From Candidatus Defluviibacillus avedoerensis (GTDB lineage: Bacteria; Pseudomonadota; Gammaproteobacteria; Burkholderiales; Burkholderiaceae_C): 64,000 nt of DNA. Below are positions 28,804-37,545 of the stretch, piece by piece. The notes under the pieces are model-generated. The model saw only the letters and a list, made by a program, of their open reading frames with translations. It searched no databases and was not told where the DNA came from. The position numbers and the translations under genes were made by a program. The stretch is taken from the NCBI GenBank assembly GCA_016703665.1, contig JADJBS010000005.1, positions 1-64,000 on the forward strand, given 5' to 3'. How positions within the stretch are numbered: position 1 is the first letter of the stretch; each line of letters begins with the position of its first letter.

Positions 28804-29148
28804 TCAGTTTGAATCCTGGACCAGGCTGCGGACCGATTTGCGCTGGGGGCGACTTGCCTGCTTGCGCGTACGCAGAACTTTGGTGATTGCGCGCTGCAGT
28901 GCATTGTCCAGAGCTGTGCGCCAGGAAGTTGCACGCGCTTCAACCACAACTGAGCCGTTCGACAACAGGTTCAACTGGATATGGGCATGTTTGTCAACGC
29001 CCCCGCGTGGTCCATTCAGATCACTGAATCGCACACGTACCGAGTTGACCAGCGTGTAAAGACGACGCAGAGCAAAGCGAAGGCGCTCAACGGTCTGATC
29101 CCGCAAAGGCTTGGCTTCGACGGGCTTGGCATCAAAAACAATGTGCAT
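28804..29148 (-). CDS. HPF/RaiA family ribosome-associated protein
   Basis: 114 residues resembling the ribosome hibernation factor fold: RVRFSDLNGPRGGVDKHAHI and VVVEARATSWRTALDNALQRA match the variant common in Burkholderiales. The C-terminal tail is basic (RTRKQASRPQRKSVRSL), consistent with rRNA contact. It is divergent from the LysR gene across a 115-base AT-rich gap and lies 52 bases upstream of the Bax-inhibitor gene. Canonical long HPF signatures are weak, so I call only the family. Confidence 0.75.
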   Translation of the reverse strand: MHIVFDAKPVEAKPLRDQTVERLRFALRRLYTLVNSVRVRFSDLNGPRGGVDKHAHIQLNLLSNGSVVVEARATSWRTALDNALQRAITKVLRTRKQASRPQRKSVRSLVQDSN

Positions 29149-29211
29149 GAGAAACTCCGATAGAGGTAATGGGAGCCATGAATTTAGTGCTACATTGAGA
29201 ATAAATAAATA

Positions 29212-29233
29212 TACTAATATTTAATATTTAGTA
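29212..29233. promoter_or_regulatory. Imperfect AT-rich palindrome between HPF-like and LysR genes
   Basis: The sequence TACTAATATT-TA-ATATTTAGTA reads almost the same on both strands. It lies 31 bases upstream of the LysR start, in an AT-rich stretch (about 29195-29250) that must carry both divergent promoters. LysR regulators commonly bind such T-N11-A dyads near their own promoter, so autoregulation is plausible. Confidence 0.45.
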
Positions 29234-29263
29234 AGAAAAAACTAATCTATATTGATGCCACTC

Positions 29264-30166
29264 ATGAGCGCAAACTTTAACTACAAGCATCTTTATTACT
29301 TTTGGGTGGTTGCCAAAGAGGGCGGCATGGCGCGTGCGGCGGAGCGACTGGACATCGCCCTGCCGACCATCAGTACACAGGTCCGTGCGCTGGAAAAGGA
29401 TTTGGGGGTCAGTTTGCTGAGAAACCAGGGGCGCAACCTGGTCCTGACAGAGGCTGGCGTGGCGGCGATGCGCGAAGCGGACCTGATTTTTGCCCTGGGT
29501 GAGAACCTGCCGCACAAGGTCAAGGAGGCGGTTTCCGGCAAAGTGATTCGGTTCAACGTCGGGATTTCAGACGGAATCTCCAAGCTGGCAGTTCATCGTG
29601 TCCTGGCGCCTGTTCTGGATGAATCCCATCTCCGGCTTTTGTGCCACGAGGGTGAGTTTGAGCAATTGCTGGGCGAGTTGGCCATGCACAAGCTGGATGT
29701 GGTGCTGTCCGATAGACCGGCTACCCCGCATCCCGAGTTGCGGATCACCAGCAGCTTGTTGGTCAGCAGCCCCATGGCCTGGTATGCCTCGCCCAACTGG
29801 GCTGCAGTGGCGGGTGTCAACTACCCGCAAAGCCTGTCGCAGGTGCCCATGATTTTGCCTACCCGGCACTCGGCGGCTCGCGCCCGCATCGACCACTGGC
29901 TGGAGCGTGAGCGTATTCAGCCACGGATCGTGGGTGAGTTTGAAGACAGCGCCCTGTTGACGACCTTTGGGGCTGCAGGCATGGGCGTCTTTCCTGCCCC
30001 TGAGTCACTGGACGACGAACTGGAGGAAACCCACCGCCTGAAAAAGTTCGCCAGCCTGCCAGAAGTGGAAGAGCAGTTCCACCTGATTCACACGGCGCGC
30101 AAAGTGTTGCACCCCTTGCTTATGTTGCTGTTGAACCCTGTTCAAACGGGTATTTCGGGCGAATAG
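29264..30166 (+). CDS. LysR-family transcriptional regulator, NhaR-like
   Basis: 300 residues. The N-terminal winged HTH (NYKHLYYFWVVAKEGGMARAAERLD) is distinctive: the opening FNYxHLYYFW is typical of NhaR, the Na+-responsive activator. The C-terminal half is the usual periplasmic-binding-protein-like effector domain (VIRFNVGISDGISKLAVHRV). ATG 29264 (MSANFNYK) fits family starts better than the in-frame TTG/ATG codons upstream at 29252 and 29255. No Na+/H+ antiporter gene is adjacent, so the regulon is unknown. A palindrome lies just upstream. Confidence 0.88.
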   Translation: MSANFNYKHLYYFWVVAKEGGMARAAERLDIALPTISTQVRALEKDLGVSLLRNQGRNLVLTEAGVAAMREADLIFALGENLPHKVKEAVSGKVIRFNVGISDGISKLAVHRVLAPVLDESHLRLLCHEGEFEQLLGELAMHKLDVVLSDRPATPHPELRITSSLLVSSPMAWYASPNWAAVAGVNYPQSLSQVPMILPTRHSAARARIDHWLERERIQPRIVGEFEDSALLTTFGAAGMGVFPAPESLDDELEETHRLKKFASLPEVEEQFHLIHTARKVLHPLLMLLLNPVQTGISGE

Positions 30167-30225
30167 TTTTCTGCTGCCTTGATCGATCATCCGGGGTGGG
30201 ACTGAGCCGTTAACATGGGCAAACT

Positions 30226-32016
30226 ATGACAAGCAAAGCACCTCGCCCAATCAAGGACATCAAAGACTTCAAGGGTCCTTTGCATTGGCGGCAAATTGTG
30301 GACTGGCTGGCGCAAGACGGTGTCATCAGCAAGGATGAAGCGATCCGCACCATCGCGCGCTGCTCGCACTCAGAAAGTGCCCAACACCCGTTGGTGCGTT
30401 TGTCCAATGTGGCGATGGCGCGTGCCAGTGACGGCAAGGCTCTTGACGTGGAAGCCTTGGTTCAATGGCTGGCGGCGCGTTGTGGGATGGAGTTCTTACG
30501 GATTGATCCGTTGAGGGTAGATGTCGGCAAGGTGGCCGACGCGATGAGCGCAGGCTACGCCGAGCGGCACAAGATTTTACCGGTGCTGATCAGTGGCAGC
30601 GAGGTCACCATTGCCACAGCAGAACCTTTCGTAACGGACTGGATTGCCGAGGTAGAACGCCAGTCGCGGCGTACCGTGCGGCGCGTGTTGTCTAACCCAC
30701 TGGATGTACACCGGTACACCGCTGAATTTTTTTCACTGGCCAAATCAGTTCGCTCTGCTCAAAAAACGGGTGCTGCGGCCAGTGGCTCCAGTTTTGAGCA
30801 ATTGGTTGAGCTGGGGCGCAGCAACAAGGCCCTGGACGCCAATGACCAGGGTGTTGTGCAGGTGGTGGACTGGCTTTGGCAATATGCTTTTGACCAGCGC
30901 GCCAGCGATATCCATCTGGAGCCCCGGCGTGATCAGGGCGTCATCCGCTTTCGCATCGACGGCATTTTGCATACCGTTTACCAGATGCCCTCCAGCGTGC
31001 TGGGCGCCATGACGGCGCGCATCAAGCTCCTGGGCCGCATGGACGTGGTGGAGCGCCGACGCCCCCAGGACGGTCGGATCAAGACCCGCAATCCGCGCGG
31101 CGAAGAGGTGGAAATGCGCCTTTCGACGCTTCCGACTGCGTTCGGCGAAAAGATGGTGATGCGGATCTTTGACCCTGATACTGCGGTGAAAGATCTGGAT
31201 GCCCTTGGGTTCACGCCACACGATGCTGATCGCTGGCAGCAACTCGTCAAGCGTCCGTACGGCATTCTTTTGGTGACAGGGCCCACAGGATCGGGCAAAA
31301 CCACAACCCTGTATTCGACCCTGAAGCGCGTGGCGACTGAAGAAGTGAACGTCTGCACAGTCGAAGACCCGATTGAGATGATTGAGCCGTCTTTCAACCA
31401 GACCCAGGCCCAACCACAACTGGATTTTGGTTTTGCCGAAGGGCTGCGTGCCCTGATGCGTCAGGACCCGGACGTCATCATGGTGGGCGAAATACGGGAT
31501 CTGGCTACCGCCGACATGGCGGTACAGGCGGCGCTGACTGGGCACTTGGTTTTCTCTACCTTGCATACCAACGATGCCCCTTCCGCGATCACGCGCTTGA
31601 TGGAACTGTGTGTGCCGCCGTATTTAATCAATGCCACCGTGCTCGGTGTGCTGGCCCAGCGTCTGGTGCGAACCCTGTGCAAGGCTTGTGCAGTGCGTGA
31701 TGACGCATCCAACCCTGACGCGCTGGCCGCAGCCATCAAGCCCTGGAAGCTGAACGGTGGCTACAAACCCTTCAAACCCGTGGGCTGCGAGGACTGCCGG
31801 ATGACAGGTTTTCGGGGGCGCATGGGTTTGTATGAACTCCTGGCGGTCAGCGATGCCTTCAAGGACAAAGTGAATAAGGAACCCAACATCGATGCCTTGC
31901 GTCGTCAGGCGGTTGCCGATGGCATGCGGCCGCTGCGGCTGGCCGGGGCATTGCGGGTAGCAGAGGGCATGACCACGCTGGAAGAAGTGCTGACAGCCAC
32001 CCCGCCGCTGGACTGA
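30226..32016 (+). CDS. GspE/PilB-family secretion/pilus ATPase
   Basis: 596-residue type II/IV assembly ATPase. N-terminal N1/N2 domain to about residue 200 and ASDIHLEPRRDQGVIRFRID (N2 start). Walker A GPTGSGKTTT lies near residue 351, followed by the Asp box TVEDPIEMIEP, Walker B region MVGEIRDLATADMAVQAALT and the His box GHLVFSTLHTNDA. The zinc tetracysteine is formed by CKAC and CEDC, about 40 residues apart. All catalytic motifs are intact. No pilin, PilC, secretin or other partner is nearby, so it is an orphan in this window and may serve a distant type II or pilus system. Confidence 0.88.
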   Translation: MTSKAPRPIKDIKDFKGPLHWRQIVDWLAQDGVISKDEAIRTIARCSHSESAQHPLVRLSNVAMARASDGKALDVEALVQWLAARCGMEFLRIDPLRVDVGKVADAMSAGYAERHKILPVLISGSEVTIATAEPFVTDWIAEVERQSRRTVRRVLSNPLDVHRYTAEFFSLAKSVRSAQKTGAAASGSSFEQLVELGRSNKALDANDQGVVQVVDWLWQYAFDQRASDIHLEPRRDQGVIRFRIDGILHTVYQMPSSVLGAMTARIKLLGRMDVVERRRPQDGRIKTRNPRGEEVEMRLSTLPTAFGEKMVMRIFDPDTAVKDLDALGFTPHDADRWQQLVKRPYGILLVTGPTGSGKTTTLYSTLKRVATEEVNVCTVEDPIEMIEPSFNQTQAQPQLDFGFAEGLRALMRQDPDVIMVGEIRDLATADMAVQAALTGHLVFSTLHTNDAPSAITRLMELCVPPYLINATVLGVLAQRLVRTLCKACAVRDDASNPDALAAAIKPWKLNGGYKPFKPVGCEDCRMTGFRGRMGLYELLAVSDAFKDKVNKEPNIDALRRQAVADGMRPLRLAGALRVAEGMTTLEEVLTATPPLD

Positions 32017-32021
32017 TGGCA

Positions 32022-32035
32022 GTCCCCTAGGGGAC
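32022..32035. promoter_or_regulatory. Perfect 14-bp palindrome upstream of tctBA
   Basis: GTCCCCTAGGGGAC is a perfect inverted repeat. It lies 5 bases after the GspE-like stop codon and 80 bases before the tctB start. It lacks a following T-run, so it is not an obvious terminator. Its place suggests an operator controlling the tripartite transporter. Confidence 0.4.
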
Positions 32036-32115
32036 AACCCTGAGTAGGTGTAATCCACATTCTCGCCAGGGTTGATTGCGCCGCACAATCGGCCCAAATC
32101 AAACTTCTAGGAGAT

Positions 32116-32610
32116 ATGTCCGTGGGATTCAAGAGTCAACGAGACTTCTTTGCCGGCATCATGTTCACGATCGTCGGATTGGCGTTTGCCATTGGCGCAC
32201 GTAACTACAGCATTGGCGATGGGGCCCGCATGGGGCCGGGTTACTTTCCTCAAATGCTGGGGTACATCCTGGCAGCACTGGGGGGCATGATTGTTTTCAA
32301 CTCGTTTCGCTCTCACGCGCGGGACGGGGACCCGGTCGGCAAATTTGCCTGGAAGCCTTTGGGTTTCGTGCTGGGTGCCAACCTTTTGTTTGGTGTTTTG
32401 CTTGGCGGTTTGCCAAGCATTGGCGTACCCGCAATGGGCTTGATGATTGCCATCTATGGCCTGGTTGTCGTGGCCAGCATGGCGGGTGAAGAGTTCAGCC
32501 TCAAGCCGGTCCTGATTCTGGCAACTGCCTTGGCCATTGGTAGCTACCTTGCATTTGTCATGCTGCTGAAACTGCAGTTTCCGGTGTGGCCCACTTTCAT
32601 TACCGGTTAA
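32116..32610 (+). CDS. tctB: Tripartite tricarboxylate transporter, small membrane subunit (TctB)
   Basis: 164 residues with four hydrophobic segments. The opening SQRDFFAGIMFTIVGLAFAI, then DGARMGPGYFPQMLG, is the TctB hallmark. A strong ribosome site (TAGGAGATATG) precedes the ATG. TctB is the small membrane partner of TctA in secondary transporters driven by the ion gradient and fed by a periplasmic binding protein. tctA follows after 15 bases. Confidence 0.92.
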   Translation: MSVGFKSQRDFFAGIMFTIVGLAFAIGARNYSIGDGARMGPGYFPQMLGYILAALGGMIVFNSFRSHARDGDPVGKFAWKPLGFVLGANLLFGVLLGGLPSIGVPAMGLMIAIYGLVVVASMAGEEFSLKPVLILATALAIGSYLAFVMLLKLQFPVWPTFITG

Positions 32611-32625
32611 GAGGAAAAGAACAAA

Positions 32626-34137
32626 ATGGAACTGTTAAGCAATCTTTCCCTCGGTTTTGGCGTGGCGTTCACGCCCGTCAATCTGCTTTATGCGCTGGTC
32701 GGCTGTGTGCTGGGTACGCTGATCGGTGTGTTGCCAGGCATTGGCCCAGTGGCCACGATTGCCATGCTGCTGCCTGCGACTTATGCATTGCCTCCCGTGT
32801 CGGCATTGATCATGCTCGCTGGCATTTATTACGGTGCGCAGTACGGTGGTTCAACGACTGCCATCTTGGTCAATTTGCCAGGTGAGTCATCGTCGGTGGT
32901 GACCACACTGGACGGCTATCAAATGGCCAGACAAGGGAGGGCGGGGCCAGCACTGGCGGCAGCTGGACTGGGTTCATTCTTTGCAGGTTCGGTGGGTACA
33001 TTGATCCTGGCAGCGTTTGCGCCTCCCCTGACGGAATTGGCCTTCAAGTTTGGTCCAGCTGAATATTTCTCGCTGATGGTGCTAGGCCTGATTGGTGCCG
33101 TTGTGCTGGCTTCGGGCTCGTTGCTGAAGGCAGTGGCCATGATCATCCTGGGCCTGCTGATGGGGTTGGTGGGCACAGACGTCAATTCGGGTGTAGCCCG
33201 TTACAGCTTTGACATTCCCGAATTGACAGACGGCATTGGCTTTGTGGCCATCGCCATGGGGGTGTTCGGTTACGGCGAGATCATCTCCAACCTGTCCAAG
33301 CATGAAGATGAGCGCGAAGTATTTACTGCCTCGGTGACCGGCCTGTTCCCGACGGTGGAAGACTTCAAGCGCATGCTGCCTGCCGTGCTACGGGGTACGA
33401 CGATTGGCTCGCTCTTGGGTATTTTGCCCGGTGGCGGTGCTTTGCTGGCGGCATTTGCGGCGTACACCATCGAAAAGAAGATCAAGCTCAAGCCCGGTGA
33501 AAAAGTGCTGGGTACTGGCAACATCCGGGGTGTGGCTGGCCCAGAGGCTGCCAACAATGCAGGCGCTCAAACCTCGTTCATCCCGTTGCTGACGCTAGGC
33601 ATTCCACCTAACGCGGTGATGGCTTTGATGGTGGGTGCGATGACCATCCACAACATCCAGCCCGGCCCTCAGGTGATGACGAGCAACCCCGAGCTGTTCT
33701 GGGGCTTGATTGCGTCCATGTGGATTGGCAACTTGATGCTGGTGATTCTGAACCTGCCACTGATTGGCATGTGGATCAAACTGCTGACAGTGCCCTACAA
33801 GTACCTGTTCCCGTCCATTGTGTTGTTCTGCGCCATTGGTGTGTATTCCACCAACAACAATACATTCGATATCTGGACGGTGGCCATCTTTGGCTTCATC
33901 GGCTACCTGTTCAACAAGCTGAGCGTGGAGCCTGCTCCTTTGCTGCTTGGACTGATCCTGGGGCCTATGATGGAAGAGAACCTGCGCCGCGCACTGCTTT
34001 TGTCGCGTGGTGATTGGACGGTGTTTGTGACTCGTCCGCTGTCGGCAGGCTTGCTGGTAGTTGCTGCTATTTTGCTGGCGGTCGTATTGTCGCCTTCCAT
34101 CAAATCCAAGCGAGAGGCTGTGTTTGTCGAGGAGTGA
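32626..34137 (+). CDS. tctA: Tripartite tricarboxylate transporter, large membrane subunit (TctA)
   Basis: 503 residues, about 12 TM helices. Family motifs include LIGVLPGIGPVATIAMLLP and a paired repeat GSLLGILPGGGALLAAFAAY in the second half, plus EAANNAGAQTSFIPLLTLGI. It begins 15 bases after tctB with a good AGAGG-type site (TAAGAGGAAAAG). A rho-independent terminator follows, so the binding protein gene downstream may have its own promoter or be expressed by read-through. Confidence 0.95.
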   Translation: MELLSNLSLGFGVAFTPVNLLYALVGCVLGTLIGVLPGIGPVATIAMLLPATYALPPVSALIMLAGIYYGAQYGGSTTAILVNLPGESSSVVTTLDGYQMARQGRAGPALAAAGLGSFFAGSVGTLILAAFAPPLTELAFKFGPAEYFSLMVLGLIGAVVLASGSLLKAVAMIILGLLMGLVGTDVNSGVARYSFDIPELTDGIGFVAIAMGVFGYGEIISNLSKHEDEREVFTASVTGLFPTVEDFKRMLPAVLRGTTIGSLLGILPGGGALLAAFAAYTIEKKIKLKPGEKVLGTGNIRGVAGPEAANNAGAQTSFIPLLTLGIPPNAVMALMVGAMTIHNIQPGPQVMTSNPELFWGLIASMWIGNLMLVILNLPLIGMWIKLLTVPYKYLFPSIVLFCAIGVYSTNNNTFDIWTVAIFGFIGYLFNKLSVEPAPLLLGLILGPMMEENLRRALLLSRGDWTVFVTRPLSAGLLVVAAILLAVVLSPSIKSKREAVFVEE

Positions 34138-34158
34138 TTTTTCAGGCGACTGATTGAA

Positions 34159-34184
34159 AACGGCACCTTTGGGTGCCGTTTTTG
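34159..34184 (+). terminator. Rho-independent terminator after tctA
   Basis: A stem of AACGGCACC and GGTGCCGTT around a TTTG loop, followed by Ts (TTTTTG). It lies 20-45 bases downstream of the tctA stop and about 55 bases before the binding-protein gene. Confidence 0.85.
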
Positions 34185-34240
34185 TTTGCCAAGCCAACAT
34201 CCTGCGCGACAATCTGATACTGCTCTAGAGGACTGTCAAC

Positions 34241-35212
34241 ATGCTTCGTCGAAATCTGTTGCGCGCGGTACTGGGATGTATGTCGTTTGCCGCTTGCGCG
34301 GCCATACAGGCGCAAACCTATCCAGCAAAACCAGTGCGCCTCATCGTGCCGTTTCCTGCGGGTGGTGCGACCGATATTTTTGCGCGAGCCTTGTCCCAGA
34401 AACTGGGCGAAAAACTGGGGCAGTCACTCGTGGTCGAAAACCGTCCTGGGGCTGGGGGCACAATCGGCTCTGACGCGGTTGCCAAGGCCGTACCAGACGG
34501 CTACACACTGCTTTTGGCAACGTCCAGCACGCACTCCATTGGCCCGAGCCTGAATGCCCGCATGCCCTACGATGCGGTGCGCGATTTCAGTCCGATTGCC
34601 CATGTGGGCAACGCACCCAGCATCATGCTGGTCCCTAACGGCAGCCCAGCACATTCCGTGAAAGAGTGGATTGCCTATGCCAAGGCGAACCCTGGCAAGC
34701 TGAACTACGCATCCAGCGGCAATGGCACCATCGTTCAACTAACCGCAGAATTATTCAAGTCGCAGGCGGGTGTCTTTTTGGTTCACATTCCCTACAAAGG
34801 CACGGCACTCGCCATGCCTGATTTGATCAGTGGCAAGGTCGATGTGATTTTTGACTCCCTGCCGACCGGACTTCCACATGTGCGCGACGGTCGCCTGCGT
34901 GCGCTGGCGGTAACCACCGCCAAAAGAACGCCGTTGGCGCCCGATTTGCCCACCGTGGCTGAAGTGCTGCCTGGGTATGAATCGAATACATGGTTTGGTT
35001 TGTTTGGCCCGAAGGGATTGCCCACTGACGTACTGACCAAGGTCAATACGGCGGCCAACCAGGCACTTGCGGATCCAGAGGTCAAAGACAAACTGGCACG
35101 ACTGGGCATTGACACCGTCCGCAGTACGCCCCAGCAGTTCGCCGACATGGTGAGTGCAGACACCACGAAATGGAAAGAAATCATTGCTGAACGCAAAATC
35201 ACTGCCGATTGA
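34241..35212 (+). CDS. Tripartite tricarboxylate transporter substrate-binding protein (Bug/TctC)
   Basis: 323 residues with a signal peptide (MLRRNLLRAVLGCMSFAACA, cleavage after QAQ). The mature part starts TYPAKPVRLIVPFPAGGATD, the classic Bug-family opening, with VENRPGAGGTIGSDAVAKA following. These periplasmic proteins bind carboxylates such as tricarboxylates, amino acids or nicotinate. Between tctBA and ggt, it is the likely substrate-recognition subunit of this system. Confidence 0.93.
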   Translation: MLRRNLLRAVLGCMSFAACAAIQAQTYPAKPVRLIVPFPAGGATDIFARALSQKLGEKLGQSLVVENRPGAGGTIGSDAVAKAVPDGYTLLLATSSTHSIGPSLNARMPYDAVRDFSPIAHVGNAPSIMLVPNGSPAHSVKEWIAYAKANPGKLNYASSGNGTIVQLTAELFKSQAGVFLVHIPYKGTALAMPDLISGKVDVIFDSLPTGLPHVRDGRLRALAVTTAKRTPLAPDLPTVAEVLPGYESNTWFGLFGPKGLPTDVLTKVNTAANQALADPEVKDKLARLGIDTVRSTPQQFADMVSADTTKWKEIIAERKITAD

Positions 35213-35222
35213 GGACCCATTG

Positions 35223-36851
35223 ATGAACTTCGATTTCTCCACTCCCTATTCCAGCGTGCGCCTGCCTGTGTTCGCGCGCAATGTGGTGTCTACCTCCCAT
35301 CCGCTTGCCGCACAGGCTGGGTTGAGGATGCTTTATAAAGGTGGAAATGCGGTTGACGCAGCGATCGCTGCGGCGGCGGTCATCACACTGACCGAGCCTG
35401 TCAGTTGTGGCTTGGGAAGCGATGCATTCTGTATCTTGTGGGATGGCAAGCAGATGCATGGCCTGAATGCCTCGGGACGTGCCCCTGCGGCCTGGACACC
35501 TGAGTATTTCAAGCGGAAGTACGGTGCTGACGCCAAAACGCCGCCCAAGCGTGGTTTCGATTCGGTCACCGTACCGGGGGCAGTTGCTGGCTGGGTTGCC
35601 TTGAGCAAACGCTTTGGCAAGCTGCCTTTTGCAGATCTGCTGGAGTCTGCGATTGACATTGCCGAGCGCGGTTACCTGCTGCCCATCGTGGTGCAGCAGA
35701 AATGGGCAGCCCCTGTGGAGGAGCTCAAAGGTCTGCCCGGTTTCGCACAGGCCTTTTTGCCCAACGCAAGGGCGCCGAACGTCGGTGAGTTGTTTCAGTT
35801 CAAATCGGCAGCCAAAGGCCTGCGAGCCATTGCCGAAAGCGGTGGTGAAGCCTATTACCGTGGAGAGATTGCAGCTGCCATTGCCAAGTTTTCGCAAGCC
35901 AATGGGGGGGCGCATACTGAGGCCGACTTTGCCGCCTACCAGCCTGAATGGGTGACGCCCATTGCCAAAAACTACCGTGGCTACACCCTGCACGAGATTC
36001 CGCCCAATGGGCAGGGTATCGCCGCCTTGATTGCACTGGGCATTCTGAGCCACTTTGATCTTTCAGCATTGCCGCCTGATGGCGTAGATGCACAGCATTT
36101 GCAGATCGAAGCCATGAAACTCGCATTTGCAGACACCTACCGTTATGTGTCTGAGTCGGCCGCCATGACCATGCCTGTTGAGCACATGCTGGATGATGCC
36201 TACTTGGCCAGCCGGGCCAGATTGATCCAGATGAACCGGGCGCAGGATTTCAAAGCGGGCAACCCGGTGAAGGGGGGCACGATCTACCTGTCAGCGGCAG
36301 ACGAAAACGGCATGATGGTCAGCTTCATACAGAGCAACTACATGGGCTTTGGCTCAGGTTGTGTTGAACCTACCTTCGGTATCAGCTTGCAAAACCGAGG
36401 TCACGGTTTTGGGCTGGATGCAGGGCCAGGTGCATTGAATCCGGACAACGTAGTGGCCCCTGGCAAACGGCCTTTCCACACCATCATTCCGGCTTTCCTG
36501 AGCAAGGACGGTCAACCTGTGATGAGCTATGGTGTGATGGGCGGCAACATGCAGCCACAGGGCCATATGCAGACCCTGGTGCGCATGCTGGACTACCAGC
36601 AAAACCCGCAGGCCGCCTGTGATGCGCCGCGCTGGCGCTTCAACGCCGGACTCAACATCAATGTGGAATCCGCCATGCAGGGCGGGACGGTGCAAGGCTT
36701 GCAGGACCGTGGTCACCAAGTTGATGTGATCAATGATTCGTATCAGGATTTCGGTGCGGGGCAGTTCATCTGGCGCATGGGGGACCCGAAGGTGGAAGGC
36801 TATATGGCTGCGAGCGACCCGCGCCGTGACGGCCTAGCTGCTGGCTTTTGA
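35223..36851 (+). CDS. ggt: Gamma-glutamyltransferase (GGT)
   Basis: 542 residues, an N-terminal-nucleophile hydrolase made as a precursor that cleaves itself before the catalytic threonine. Here that is T353 in KGGTIYLSAADENGMMVSF. N-terminal RNVVSTSHPLAAQAGLRML and GGNAVDAAIAAAAVITLTEP, and C-terminal VMGGNMQPQGHMQTLVRMLD are standard. I chose ATG 35223, 10 bases after the binding-protein stop, over an in-frame codon inside that gene. No signal peptide is seen, so it may be cytoplasmic, acting on an imported gamma-glutamyl compound such as glutathione. The linkage to a Tct transporter supports that. Confidence 0.92.
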   Translation: MNFDFSTPYSSVRLPVFARNVVSTSHPLAAQAGLRMLYKGGNAVDAAIAAAAVITLTEPVSCGLGSDAFCILWDGKQMHGLNASGRAPAAWTPEYFKRKYGADAKTPPKRGFDSVTVPGAVAGWVALSKRFGKLPFADLLESAIDIAERGYLLPIVVQQKWAAPVEELKGLPGFAQAFLPNARAPNVGELFQFKSAAKGLRAIAESGGEAYYRGEIAAAIAKFSQANGGAHTEADFAAYQPEWVTPIAKNYRGYTLHEIPPNGQGIAALIALGILSHFDLSALPPDGVDAQHLQIEAMKLAFADTYRYVSESAAMTMPVEHMLDDAYLASRARLIQMNRAQDFKAGNPVKGGTIYLSAADENGMMVSFIQSNYMGFGSGCVEPTFGISLQNRGHGFGLDAGPGALNPDNVVAPGKRPFHTIIPAFLSKDGQPVMSYGVMGGNMQPQGHMQTLVRMLDYQQNPQAACDAPRWRFNAGLNINVESAMQGGTVQGLQDRGHQVDVINDSYQDFGAGQFIWRMGDPKVEGYMAASDPRRDGLAAGF

Positions 36852-36890
36852 GCAAACAACATTTCGTACGTTCAGTGCCAGCGGTGAACG

Positions 36891-37456
36891 TCAGTCGTCG
36901 ACAAGCGAAATTTCAATTTGCGGGGGCGTTTGCAGTTCCTGTTGCGGCGCTCGCAAAGGCTTCATGGCCCGCATTTCACACACCATTTCCTTGACCATGT
37001 TTCTTTCGGTCAAAATTTTCTCAAAAACCTGATGAGGGTTGAGGCCGACGCAACGCGAACGCGAAACCATCATCATGATCTTCTCTGGTTGCCAGTCGCC
37101 GCGATATCCATAGTCTGCTCGCCAGTAATGGGGTTGAGAAAAATACCCAAAACTGCCGTGAAAATAGGGTCGTACATGTGTGGGATCTTCCCAGGCATCA
37201 TCGCTGCCCCCGTGGGGTACTCGCACAACCGCCAAAGCGCCGGGAGTGGCCAATCTCCACATCTCTTGCATCAACCCCAGGCTGTCGCGAATATGCTCAA
37301 TCACATGGGAAAGCAGGAACATCTCCACTGATCCATCGGGTAAATCGATTGGCCGTTGACGTACCTGTTCAAGGTCGCAGACGATGTCTACGCCGGGCAG
37401 TGCGCGGGAGTCAAGAGTGAGCCATCCTGCGTGTAGGTTCCGACCTCAACCGACAT
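36891..37456 (-). pseudogene. SAM-dependent methyltransferase, short and frameshifted
   Basis: About 190 codons. The N-terminal reading MSVEVGTYTQDG (ATG 37456) must shift frame near 37420-37428 to continue as GWLTLDSRALPGVDIVCDLEQ and then DGSVEMFLLSHVIEHIRDS. These match the motif I/post-I and motif II regions of small methyltransferases. The pattern DSRALPGVDIVCDL with SHVIEHI is common in polysaccharide-linked proteins. The first glycine-rich loop is damaged: GCG is not seen in the expected place, and a loss of about four bases (one GGCT copy) would explain it. Standing alone behind ggt, it may be a relic. Confidence 0.6.
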
Positions 37457-37545
37457 TTAAACGAAATGGAGGGTTCTGCGATGCAGTGTGCATGTTCATG
37501 GGTAAGTGAAGTGGTTTTGTCAGTTTTCTGTGTATCAGCAGCTTG

